Shown: piece after piece, positions 15,575 through 23,311 of the stretch
How positions within the stretch are numbered: the first letter of the stretch is position 1
Layout of the letters: each line of letters opens with the position of its first letter
Origin: Candidatus Symbiothrix dinenymphae
GTDB lineage: Bacteria; Bacteroidota; Bacteroidia; Bacteroidales; Azobacteroidaceae
Assembly: GCA_001417715.1 (NCBI GenBank)
Contig: BBRT01000247.1
Location: 23,355 to 87,354 of the forward strand
Reading direction: 5' to 3'
Length of the DNA: 64,000 bases
Position numbers and translations under genes: made by a program
Notes under the pieces: generated by a model
Seen by the model: the letters and a program-made list of their open reading frames with translations, nothing else
The model's database searches: none
Told to the model about the DNA's origin: nothing

Positions 15575-16801
15575 TTATTCCACATATCCGCCATATAAGG
15601 TTATTTCTGCTACGTGCATAAAAGTAGCGTTACCCCAGTTGTCACGAAATAGAAACCGTAGAAACCGTATCGGCTCTCCTTGCGGGAAAGAAAACTCATC
15701 CCCGGCAATTAAAGCACGCCTGTCTTCATCAGATACCTGATAGGTTGGTAACCCCGATGGTTTTATCACTTCAAAATCTGCAAGCGGTGTCCACTCGCTC
15801 CAATCACTGCTTGGAACAGTATTGGAACTGCTGCCATAGACCGTAAAATTTTTAGGATTTCCTACGTTATACATGCTTCCGCCAGCAGTAGTGAGGTAGT
15901 CAGTGTTACGCTGATGAAGTAACAGGCGGCTCACTGACGCAGAAGCACCTAAATCCAGCGTAAAGGAAACTCCTCCCGGCATAGTACCGTTGGCCGTATG
16001 TCCGAAATTGTAAATGTCGTCATCTATCAAGTTTTCGTTCTGCGCATACCAATAATAAAACGGGGAGTCGCCCTTGGGGTCGCCGGGTCCTGAGGGCAGG
16101 ATGAGAATTTTCATGTTACTCTTGTCCAACTTGTTGTCGGCAAGGGGAGTAATTAATCCTTCCGGAAGGATGACGTCCGAAGCGTTTCCCCAGTTGTCGC
16201 TGATAATCAAGCCGAACTTACGAGGCTCCGGCAAATAGCCGCGAAGGCTATATTTCGAAGAATCGAGATAGGAGGACAGGATAGTAGCCGGTTGCAAAGT
16301 GCCGGCTTTGTCCTCTGTGAGAAACTCGAAGGAGAGTGCGGCTCTGTCTTCGTTTTTCCAACTGAAATCGGCACCCCCATTGCCGGCAACTATCTTCACC
16401 GTCTTGGCGGTTTTGCTCAGGGACGATTCAAGCGGTTTAAACTTCACCGATACGGGGTCGGATTTCTCCAGAGCACGGTTAACGACATACAACAGGGCAG
16501 TGTGCTCTATCGTGTCGTTAAAACCTTCCAACGTCAATTGATTCGTATAGAACGAACCGGACGCTTCCCGTTCCGTTCCGTCCGTCCGGGTGGTATATAC
16601 GGCTTTTACTTCCAAAATATCTTGGACATCGGGCACGCGATATTTAATAACAACGCCTCCGGCAATCGGAGTGGTGCTCACGGTTGCTTCGGCAACCGAC
16701 TCGGGTTTCCCCAGATTCTTATTTGTGGGTTCCAGCAACCTTTCCTCGCAGGAAAACAACAGAAACAAACAAGCAATAACACTAAAATAAATTGTTTTCA
16801 T
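15575..16801 (-). CDS. DUF4959/DUF5126/DUF5000 surface lipoprotein, PUL1
   Basis: A 408-aa lipoprotein (lipobox ACLFLLFSC). The order is a DUF4959-type N-terminal Ig-like domain (AGGVVIKYRVPDVQDILEVK), a DUF5126-type second domain, and a C-terminal DUF5000 discoidin-like domain (GVSFTLDLGASASVSRLLLH, ending IRFLRFLFRDNWGNATFMH). This trio occurs with SusCD pairs in Bacteroidota and probably binds glycan at the surface. It follows SusD, separated from it by a palindromic repeat element, and precedes the DUF4998 gene by 31 bases. Paralogues at 31966-33228 and 57629-58822 hold the same place in the other two loci. Confidence 0.87.
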   Translation of the reverse strand: MKTIYFSVIACLFLLFSCEERLLEPTNKNLGKPESVAEATVSTTPIAGGVVIKYRVPDVQDILEVKAVYTTRTDGTEREASGSFYTNQLTLEGFNDTIEHTALLYVVNRALEKSDPVSVKFKPLESSLSKTAKTVKIVAGNGGADFSWKNEDRAALSFEFLTEDKAGTLQPATILSSYLDSSKYSLRGYLPEPRKFGLIISDNWGNASDVILPEGLITPLADNKLDKSNMKILILPSGPGDPKGDSPFYYWYAQNENLIDDDIYNFGHTANGTMPGGVSFTLDLGASASVSRLLLHQRNTDYLTTAGGSMYNVGNPKNFTVYGSSSNTVPSSDWSEWTPLADFEVIKPSGLPTYQVSDEDRRALIAGDEFSFPQGEPIRFLRFLFRDNWGNATFMHVAEITLYGGYVE

Positions 16802-16840
16802 ATTCTCTAATTTTTTAAATTATTAATTTCTAATTCTTTT

Positions 16841-16944
16841 TGTCTGAACCTTGATTTTAATAAGATTTACAAGATTACCATGATAATCATATTCTCTTTC
16901 ATCTTGCTAATCTTTTTAATCTTATTAAAATCGTGATTCAGACA
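16841..16944. repeat. Imperfect palindromic repeat (TGTCTGAAC family), copy 1
   Basis: About 104 bases starting TGTCTGAACCTTGATTTT and ending AAAATCGTGATTCAGACA, so the ends pair and form a long AT-rich hairpin. It directly abuts the SusD stop codon and separates SusD from the DUF4959 lipoprotein. Related elements lie at 33277-33379, 35488-35636 and, as a half, 28008-28050. Confidence 0.8.
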
Positions 16945-16945
16945 A

Positions 16946-18892
16946 TCACCATCCCCGATTTTGTTTTAACTGTGGATTATCGATACAATCGCTCTCCGGT
17001 ATCGGGAAAAAATAGTCGCGCGGGGAAATAAACCTTTGGGTATAAATCGTGGTTGGGGTGTAATAATCGTTTGCAGACCTCCCCAGGTGATTCCAACCCT
17101 GTATCAGGCGATTATTTTGTTCAGTAGCGGCTGTTTTCCAGCGGCGACTGTCCCAAAAATAATGTCCCTCGCAAGCCAGTTCTATTTTCCGCTCCTGCTG
17201 AATGATGGCACGCAGACCGATTGGGGTGGTAGGCTTACTCTTATACGCCGACTTTGCATGGGTCTGCCAGCTGTTCACTACGCCAACCAAACCGGCGCGC
17301 GCTCTGACCTCGTCGATGTACGGATACGCATTGGTGGGTCCTTCTGCTTCGTTCACGGCTTCCGCTGTGAGCAAGAGCAAATCAGCATAACGCATACTTG
17401 GGAAAGGATATATCTCTCCCCACCACGTAGTAGAATTATTGGAATATTGAGTATTCGGATGGATAAGTTTTTTAGGCCAGTAACCCGTTGCATTGTATTC
17501 ACCCGGAGCGAATATGGAAGAATATTCCCCATAGCGAGCTCTAGGATACCGACTATCCACTTCTAATCCCGGAGCACCACCTGCGCCGCCGGGCGGATTT
17601 TGATCATGATTTCCGTACCATTTGCCGCGGTCGAAGCCCAGTGTGGAATAAAAACGCGGTTCACGGTCGAAGTTCATGGCTGCGGTCCATTCACCCATTT
17701 GGATAAGATATCTGTGGTCGTAGTCGCCTTGGCGAATATTGAACCGTCCATCATAATCGAAGCTATCGGTCTCGTTAATCGGAACGCCATCCTTCGTATA
17801 AAACACATCGACAGTAGAAAAAGGAATGCTAAATAAGCCCTTGGCGGGATTACTTACTGCGAGTTCTAATCTGGGCATACAGTTTGCCTGAAAAACGGTG
17901 AAAGTCGCAGCGTTATTTGTCCATATCAGTTCCACATTCCAAAGTTTGCAAATCGCCTCTCGGAGCGTATTCACCAGAGCGGTAGTGTCCGAAAGAGTAA
18001 AGGGTGTTGTATAATCCGCTCGCTGAAACAGCCGTATACGAGCATCCCCGCAGACAGCCACTGCCGCTTTACAGGCCTCTGCCGCTTTTGTCCAGCGTGT
18101 TGGGTCTTCAGTCTGGTTGAAAAACGGTTCATTATTGTGGTCAACGAAATTCACCAGTTCCGTATTTCCGTTAAAAAGCGGGCTTGCCCAATACACCAAT
18201 ACTTTCGCTTTTATGGCATAAGCTGCTGCCTTGGTAAAACGACCGGATTCCTTACCGATATCCGGGATTATCTCCGGCAAAGCATTGGAGTTGATTGCTT
18301 CGTCCAACAATTCCACGGTGTAGGCAAAACAGTCATCCACTTTGTCGCGGTAAACCCGCACACCCTGCGTGGATGTTGATACAGGTGCACTTTCTCTAAC
18401 GATACACATCGGTCCGTAATGGGTAATCAGGGAAAAGTGACAATATGCCTTAACCAGTTTCACCTCTGCTATCCAGCGGTCTTTTTCGGGTCTCTTCAAG
18501 TCGGGCACTCGTTCGATATTGTCCAGAAAAGTGTTGCAATCGCGGATAGTGGCATACAGGCTTCCGGGGGTTCCGCCAGCCCACATATCCATTATCGCAG
18601 TGGTGCGGTCGTTTTGCCCCAGTCCCAGCACCATGCCGGGGTTTGTTCGCTCATCTGGCTCTTTGTAATCTTTGTTGTATATCATTTCAAGAGCACCGAG
18701 AAATCCGGGTGTAGCTGTAAGACTTGCTGTCGACGGCAATCCATAATAGCAAGTGGCAAGAAACTTTTCAGCCATATATCGGTCAGAAAAGGCATTGTCC
18801 AAGGTAGGCACCATGTCGGGAACAACATCCAGATAGTCGCACGATGGGAAAATGAACATCGCCGCGGTAATACATTTTATTATTGTTTTCAT
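16946..18892 (-). CDS. SusD/RagB-family glycan-binding lipoprotein, PUL1
   Basis: A 648-aa SusD-like outer-membrane lipoprotein (lipobox AAMFIFPSC, then DYLDVVPD). SusD proteins form a lid on the SusC pore and bind the oligosaccharide before import. The N-terminal TPR-like helices are followed by typical signatures: ADLLLLTAEAVNEAEGPTNA, RARAGLVGV, IIQQERKIELACEGHYFWD, RRW and near the end FFPIPESDCIDNPQLKQNRGW. The start lies 19 bases after the SusC stop, so the two are cotranscribed. The stop codon touches a palindromic repeat that may lower expression of genes further down. Confidence 0.93.
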   Translation of the reverse strand: MKTIIKCITAAMFIFPSCDYLDVVPDMVPTLDNAFSDRYMAEKFLATCYYGLPSTASLTATPGFLGALEMIYNKDYKEPDERTNPGMVLGLGQNDRTTAIMDMWAGGTPGSLYATIRDCNTFLDNIERVPDLKRPEKDRWIAEVKLVKAYCHFSLITHYGPMCIVRESAPVSTSTQGVRVYRDKVDDCFAYTVELLDEAINSNALPEIIPDIGKESGRFTKAAAYAIKAKVLVYWASPLFNGNTELVNFVDHNNEPFFNQTEDPTRWTKAAEACKAAVAVCGDARIRLFQRADYTTPFTLSDTTALVNTLREAICKLWNVELIWTNNAATFTVFQANCMPRLELAVSNPAKGLFSIPFSTVDVFYTKDGVPINETDSFDYDGRFNIRQGDYDHRYLIQMGEWTAAMNFDREPRFYSTLGFDRGKWYGNHDQNPPGGAGGAPGLEVDSRYPRARYGEYSSIFAPGEYNATGYWPKKLIHPNTQYSNNSTTWWGEIYPFPSMRYADLLLLTAEAVNEAEGPTNAYPYIDEVRARAGLVGVVNSWQTHAKSAYKSKPTTPIGLRAIIQQERKIELACEGHYFWDSRRWKTAATEQNNRLIQGWNHLGRSANDYYTPTTIYTQRFISPRDYFFPIPESDCIDNPQLKQNRGW

Positions 18893-18911
18893 AATTTTTA
18901 ATTTTTAATTT

Positions 18912-21900
18912 TTAAAATCCTATATTAAGTCCTACATTAAACACTCGTTGCAGCGGATACCCCAGACCGTTGCCCGCCATTTCGGGGTCCCACAGTTTGA
19001 AGTTGCTCCAGCACAACAGATTGGTGGCACTGAGATAAACACGCAGATTGCTTATGTACGCCTTCTTCGTGAGGTGTTGCGGGATGGTATAACCCACTTC
19101 CGCCGACTTAAACCTCAAAAAAGTAGCGTCTTGCATGAACCATGTACTTGGTTTGCTGTTGTTATCAACCACATCATTGGACAGACGGGGCCAAAAAGCA
19201 TACGGATTGCGATTGCTTTCAGACCAGTAGTTGTCGGCTATTGCCTGTAACACTGCATTTTGCCCCCGTAAACCGTCATCGCCGCTGTCTTTGTAGGACC
19301 CGTCGAGAAACGGTTGTATGCGTCCGTTGCCGTCGGTGCTCAGCCAGAAAGACTGCCGTGCCGAGCCTTGGAAAAAGGCGGAAGCATCAATGCCTTTGTA
19401 ACCGACAGAAACGCCAAAACCGTAATTGATTTCCGGAACCGTAGGGTATCCGATGGGCACCTGATCCAGATTCGTGATGAGTCCGTCGCCGTTCACATCC
19501 CTGTATTTGATGTCGCCGCCCTGATAGATACCGAACTGTGAGGGGGAATTGGCAACTTCCGTGTCGTCCACAAACAATCGTTCGGCAACGAAACCCCATT
19601 GCTGGTTGATGTTGGTGCCGACTCTCGACAGCCAGGGAGTGGCACTGCGATCAGGCTCTTCCCAGTCAATGACCTTGCTGGTGGCATACGTAAACGTACC
19701 CCGACCGGTAGCCCACAAGTCCTTGGTGAAACTTTTTTCGTAATTCAGTTCCACATCAATTCCTTGCCCGCTTGCCACGCCCAGATTGGCTTTCATTTCG
19801 GGCACAATGCCCATGGTTTTCGGGATGGTACGTACCAGCAGGATGTTTTCCCGCCTTTCATGGAATCCGTCGATATTGGCAGACAAACCGTTCACAAAAG
19901 CAATTTCAGCACCGATATTGGTCTTGTATGCCGTTTCCCATCCGATATTCTCATTGGCATACCGGTTCACACTGACTCCGCCGGGGTTGTATGCCATGGT
20001 CGGACCCCAACCGACATTTTTTGTCGCGTTTATGTTTACATCCGCCAGATAGTAGAACCGGTCGGTGTTACTTCCGATAGCGTCATTACCTACCAGCCCG
20101 TAAGTTCCCTTGAGTTTGAACTGCGAAACAACCGGTTTTAAAGACTCGAAAAATTCTTCATTCGACAGCATCCACGCCAGACCTACCGAGGGGAAAAATC
20201 CCCAGCGATGGTTTGCGGCAAAACGCTCGGAACCGTTGTAACCGAAATTGAACTCGCCGAAATAGCGCGTATCATAATTGTAGGCAAGACGACCCGAAAC
20301 GCCCATGTTGCGGTTGGGCAGCGAAAGTTGAAGGTCTGTGGAGGCACTGACCTGTTTTGTTTGCCGCATGATATATACCAGCAAGGCATTCAGGCTGTGT
20401 TTGTCGTTCACCACAGTGTTGTATTCCGCCGCCGTCTCCAAATAAAATGCGGTATTGATGTTCCGGACGCCGGGCGTATAATTAAGGGTCTCACTGCCCG
20501 CATTGCTGCCGGTGGGATTCAAACGCCGCAGGGTATAGGAATTGTCCAGTAAATCGAAGGTGGTTAAATTATAGAAAAACGGCTTGTACTGGCGTGTTAC
20601 CGTAAATTCCGAAAAACGGTTCATGTTCACCATAGCCCTGACTTTTAAGCCTTTGGTAAGCATATCCAGGTTCTGCTTCACCTCAAACTGAGTGGAAGTC
20701 GTGTTGGTGCTGTAATCCTTGTATCCCTTCAGTGATTCGGCATACGGGTTGATATAATCGCCGTTTCCGTAATTTCCGAACAGGATATGATTGGCGAACT
20801 CAAACTCTCCACCCGGCAGCTCATTATAGTACGGTTTGAACAGCACCGGATTTGCCTGTATCACCTTGTTGTACATGGCAGTGCCTCCGTCGAGCGGACC
20901 GGTATAGTCGTCAAACGAGGAACTTAACCTCAGTATCAACTCCGTCGTTTTAGTCACATCCACGTTCACATTGGAACGGACGGCATATTTCGTCAGATTG
21001 ATATTGGAGTTGAAATTGTTGCGCGGGTCCACCTTCATGTTGCCGTTGTCCTGCGCTACATTGACCGCCACATAATAACGGGCAATGCCTCCACCTCCGC
21101 TGATGCTCATATTGGCGCGTTGATTGATGGTGACGTCGTCAAACATGGTGTTGTACCAGTCGGTGGCGGGATAAATATCAGGATAAGTTCCCCTTTCCGT
21201 CATGCGTATTTGCTCCGTAGTGTACAAATCCTCCGTAGCGAGCGGGTTGCGCGTTCTTACGGCTTCGTTGTGCATCCGCATAAACGTGACAGGGTTTGCG
21301 ACAGCGACTTTTTTTGTCGGGCTTGAGAAAGAGCTTTCCAGTCTGACATTGATAACCGCTTTTCCTTCACGTCCTTCCTTGGTAGTAACCAGTATCACTC
21401 CGTTGGCACCGCGCGCACCGTAAAGCGCGGTAGCGGTGGCATCTTTCATGATGGAGAAACTGGCGATGTCGTCCGTATTCATCCGCGCCAAATCTTCGGT
21501 GGTCAGTTCCATCCCGTCAATCAGGATGAGCGGGTCTTTCTTGGCGTCAGCACCGAAAGTGGTAATACCGCGGATGAAGAAGCTCGCGTTGTCCTGCCCC
21601 GGCTCGCCGCTCTGCTGGTAGGAAATCAAGCCTGCCACACGTCCCGCAAAGGCAGTGGTGAGGTTGCTGCTCGGCACCTTCAAATCCTTGGCGTTGATAG
21701 TAGTGATGGACGAAATCACACTTTCCTTTTTCTGCTTGCCGAAAGCGACAATGGTCACTTCATCCAACTCATTCGACTTGGGCTTAAGCGAAATCTCAAA
21801 ACTCGCTTTGTCGCCCACCGTCACAGTGTAGGGGTCATACCCCAAAAACGAAACTTCCAAAACATCCGTCGGCGAAACGTCTATTTTGAACGAACCATCC

Positions 21901-22085
21901 AAGTCGGTCGCCACTCCACGAGTGCTCCCTTTGATGGTGATGGTGGAACCGGGGATTCCAACGCCGGTCTCATCGTACACAAAACCGGTAACGGTCTTCG
22001 TACGTGCCGAGGGAATTGCCATCTCAATAATCTGCGCCGCCTCTTGCGGCGCCTCCTGCGCTGTTTCAGCGCGAACGTTTCGCAC
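18912..22085 (-). CDS. SusC/RagA-family TonB-dependent outer-membrane transporter, PUL1 (signal peptide out of frame)
   Basis: A 1057-codon frame for a TonB-linked SusC protein. It has a carboxypeptidase-regulatory-like domain at about 32-110 (VTGFVYDETGVGIPGSTITI), a TonB box-like EVTIVAFGKQKKES, a plug domain with LILIDGMELTTEDLARMNTD and LYGARGANGVILVTTKEG, and a 22-strand barrel ending RVFNVGLNIGF. The frame opens only with a GTG at 22085 and has no signal peptide. The signal peptide is encoded just upstream from ATG 22173, separated by a run of 12 G that puts it in another frame. Tracts of 11 or 14 G would join the two. As sequenced, the gene is predicted OFF for export. It is followed closely by susD. 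Confidence 0.9.
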   Translation of the reverse strand: MRNVRAETAQEAPQEAAQIIEMAIPSARTKTVTGFVYDETGVGIPGSTITIKGSTRGVATDLDGSFKIDVSPTDVLEVSFLGYDPYTVTVGDKASFEISLKPKSNELDEVTIVAFGKQKKESVISSITTINAKDLKVPSSNLTTAFAGRVAGLISYQQSGEPGQDNASFFIRGITTFGADAKKDPLILIDGMELTTEDLARMNTDDIASFSIMKDATATALYGARGANGVILVTTKEGREGKAVINVRLESSFSSPTKKVAVANPVTFMRMHNEAVRTRNPLATEDLYTTEQIRMTERGTYPDIYPATDWYNTMFDDVTINQRANMSISGGGGIARYYVAVNVAQDNGNMKVDPRNNFNSNINLTKYAVRSNVNVDVTKTTELILRLSSSFDDYTGPLDGGTAMYNKVIQANPVLFKPYYNELPGGEFEFANHILFGNYGNGDYINPYAESLKGYKDYSTNTTSTQFEVKQNLDMLTKGLKVRAMVNMNRFSEFTVTRQYKPFFYNLTTFDLLDNSYTLRRLNPTGSNAGSETLNYTPGVRNINTAFYLETAAEYNTVVNDKHSLNALLVYIMRQTKQVSASTDLQLSLPNRNMGVSGRLAYNYDTRYFGEFNFGYNGSERFAANHRWGFFPSVGLAWMLSNEEFFESLKPVVSQFKLKGTYGLVGNDAIGSNTDRFYYLADVNINATKNVGWGPTMAYNPGGVSVNRYANENIGWETAYKTNIGAEIAFVNGLSANIDGFHERRENILLVRTIPKTMGIVPEMKANLGVASGQGIDVELNYEKSFTKDLWATGRGTFTYATSKVIDWEEPDRSATPWLSRVGTNINQQWGFVAERLFVDDTEVANSPSQFGIYQGGDIKYRDVNGDGLITNLDQVPIGYPTVPEINYGFGVSVGYKGIDASAFFQGSARQSFWLSTDGNGRIQPFLDGSYKDSGDDGLRGQNAVLQAIADNYWSESNRNPYAFWPRLSNDVVDNNSKPSTWFMQDATFLRFKSAEVGYTIPQHLTKKAYISNLRVYLSATNLLCWSNFKLWDPEMAGNGLGYPLQRVFNVGLNIGF

Positions 22086-22173
22086 CCCCCCCCCCCAAGA
22101 GAATGCTACTCAACAGCAAAGGCTTTGCAAGCTTTGCAAAGTTCCTGTTTTTGAAATTTTTCTTCATTCGCAT
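22066..22173 (-). other. Out-of-frame signal-peptide segment of the PUL1 susC gene
   Basis: From ATG 22173 the minus strand encodes MRMKKNFKNRNFAKLAKPLL and continues LSSILLGGGG, a SusC-type signal sequence. With the tract at 12 bases the frame runs on for AKRSR and ends at TGA (22068-22066), giving a 35-residue peptide. Removing one G joins it in frame to VRNVRAETAQEAPQEAAQ of the SusC frame. The PUL2 susC gene has the same arrangement at 38874. Confidence 0.85.
22085..22096 (-). repeat. G12 homopolymer (coding strand) in the PUL1 susC signal-peptide region
   Basis: Twelve C on the plus strand, twelve G on the coding strand. ON lengths would be 3k+2 (11 or 14); the present 12 is OFF. Ten to twenty bases downstream on the coding strand the mRNA could fold as GCGCTGAAACAGCGC. 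Confidence 0.92.
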
Positions 22174-22213
22174 AAAAATTTAATTTTAAATTGTTAAAAA
22201 AACATTTTTTTTT

Positions 22214-22252
22214 TGTCGTCGCGGGAGATTGCAGGTCAAGCCCGCAACGACA
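22214..22252 (-). promoter_or_regulatory. Hairpin in the 5' leader of the PUL1 susC gene
   Basis: TGTCGTCGCGGG (22214-22225) and CCCGCAACGACA (22241-22252) pair at 11 of 12 positions around a 15-base loop. It lies between the promoter at 22277-22270 and the start at 22173. A run of T on the plus strand (A on the transcript) follows. It could act as an attenuator or protect the mRNA end. The PUL2 leader has the same sequence with more mismatches (38915-38953). Confidence 0.45.
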
Positions 22253-22269
22253 TCTCGTGATAACGGCGG

Positions 22270-22335
22270 CAAAGATAAATAATGTTTTTGAAATGACAAT
22301 GGATTTGTTTAAATTTTAACACTTGTTTGTGTTAA
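22270..22335 (-). promoter_or_regulatory. susC promoter, PUL1, with upstream inverted repeat
   Basis: TATCTTTG on the minus strand at 22277-22270 fits the -7 box. Some 40-60 bases upstream is an inverted repeat TTAACAC (22316-22322) and GTGTTAA (22329-22335), spaced by TTGTTT, which may bind a regulator. The same pair is present before the PUL2 susC (promoter 38978-38971, inverted repeat 39017-39036). Confidence 0.5.
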
Positions 22336-22356
22336 AGTTTGTTAAATCATTATTAT

Positions 22357-22456
22357 CGTCATTGCGGGCTTGCCCCGCAATCCCCTGAAAATGAGCCGAA
22401 TGTTGGGCTACAGAGCGATGTAGAACAGGGCATTGCGGGTCAAGCCCGCAATGACG
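22357..22456. repeat. 100-bp palindromic element (REP/BIME-like), copy 1
   Basis: The ends CGTCATTGCGGGCTTG and CAAGCCCGCAATGACG are a perfect 16-base inverted repeat, and each arm contains an internal GCGGG/CCCGC hairpin. Copy 2 at 39527-39626 differs by one base that I can see, and a half copy lies at 43117-43173. This 433-base gap between the susC start and the PIN toxin gene holds only the susC leader, this element, a half copy of another repeat (22495-22527) and a GC-rich hairpin near 22571-22596. Confidence 0.85.
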
Positions 22457-22494
22457 CATCCCTGAGGGGGGCTGGGGGGCGGCGGCGTGTCGTG

Positions 22495-22527
22495 TTCTAC
22501 CGAGCTACAATCCCTACGGGATAAAAC
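22495..22527. repeat. Half copy of the nested CCCTACGGGAT repeat family
   Basis: TTCTACCGAGCTACAATCCC and the following TACGGGATAAAAC match the right arm of the complete element at 44870-45032 with one change. It is solitary here. A short relative (CCCGTAGGGATG) lies at 22578-22590 within a GGGGTG hairpin just past the PIN toxin stop. Confidence 0.7.
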
Positions 22528-22606
22528 AAATAATGAACGAACAATATTCATAAAACATTCATCTTTTTGACACCCCACCCGTAGGGATGCGGGGTGATGC
22601 AGTATC

Positions 22607-23011
22607 TTATATTTTTTCCTGAAAGTCGTTGATTGTTACGATATTTACTCTTGGAAATTCTATCTCATTTAGTATATTGAAATGCCTGTCATTGGTAACA
22701 ATATAATCTGCATTTGCGCTTACGGCACAATCCACATATTTATTGTCATCAATATCTGTGGTAATCAGTTGCCAATTAAAATACACAGTAATTGGCTCTG
22801 CTGCGCTTTTTGACATAAGTATTTCGCCCACAACACTTTCGGCTAAAGAAGACGAATAGTAATGCGACAAAATTTCGTAATATTCATTCAAAATCTCGGT
22901 TGTGTAACACAATGTGATTTTTTTATCGCGAAACGCCTGCCATAACCAAAAGAATTTTGAATACTTCTGTACAGAAACAAGTAAGCAATTCGTATCAAGA
23001 ACAATTTTCAT
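22607..23011 (-). CDS. PIN-domain toxin of a type II toxin-antitoxin pair
   Basis: A 134-aa PIN-fold ribonuclease-like protein. Acidic active-site residues are visible: D6 (KIVLDTNCLL), E39 or E43 (EILNEYYEI), D94 (YVDCAVSANADY) and D108 (VTNDRHF). These fit the PIN family, whose toxins cleave RNA when not bound by their antitoxin. The ATG overlaps the stop of the upstream small gene by 4 bases, so the two are translated together. The pair lies between PUL1 and AAA-nuclease copy B. The RNA target is unknown. Confidence 0.85.
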   Translation of the reverse strand: MKIVLDTNCLLVSVQKYSKFFWLWQAFRDKKITLCYTTEILNEYYEILSHYYSSSLAESVVGEILMSKSAAEPITVYFNWQLITTDIDDNKYVDCAVSANADYIVTNDRHFNILNEIEFPRVNIVTINDFQEKI

Positions 23012-23232
23012 CTGTTATATGGCGTTCTCATGTGTGTATTTAACCATTCGTCCATTAACTCGTTGCTCATTCCTTTTTCTTCCCAAAGATGTTTGCTTTC
23101 TTCATCTACTTTTTTTCGAATGTGCATAAGTAACACTTCTTCCATTTCTTTCAAATGATTTTCGTCATAATTGTACGAAAACATTTGCAGAATATGTAAT
23201 TGCGTTGAATTTAATGCCGTTGCTGTTGTCAT
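23008..23232 (-). CDS. Probable antitoxin partner of the PIN toxin
   Basis: A 74-aa protein (starts MTTATALNSTQLHILQMFSY) rich in charged helices, with KEMEEVLLMHIRKKVDEESK in the middle. It has the size and position of an antitoxin: directly upstream of the PIN gene, overlapping it by 4 bases, behind a promoter at 23264-23257. Related small proteins with an 'LQMFSY' segment often accompany PIN genes in Bacteroidota. I see no clear DNA-binding domain, so how it regulates itself is unknown. Confidence 0.7.
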   Translation of the reverse strand: MTTATALNSTQLHILQMFSYNYDENHLKEMEEVLLMHIRKKVDEESKHLWEEKGMSNELMDEWLNTHMRTPYNR

Positions 23233-23256
23233 AGATTTACATTTTTAATTACGGTG

Positions 23257-23264
23257 CAAAGATA
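23257..23264 (-). promoter_or_regulatory. Promoter -7 box of the PIN toxin-antitoxin pair
   Basis: TATCTTTG on the minus strand, 25 bases before the antitoxin ATG, in the 79-base gap after AAA-nuclease copy B. Confidence 0.55.
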
Positions 23265-23311
23265 AACAAATTAATTTAAACAGCGTGATAATTATGAAAT
23301 ATTTTTTTTAA

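Noticed and set aside
22174..22606. Invertible promoter (inverton) upstream of susC
   Set aside because: I looked for inverted repeats flanking the promoter at 22270. The palindromes present lie to one side or are self-contained hairpins, and no recombinase gene is near.
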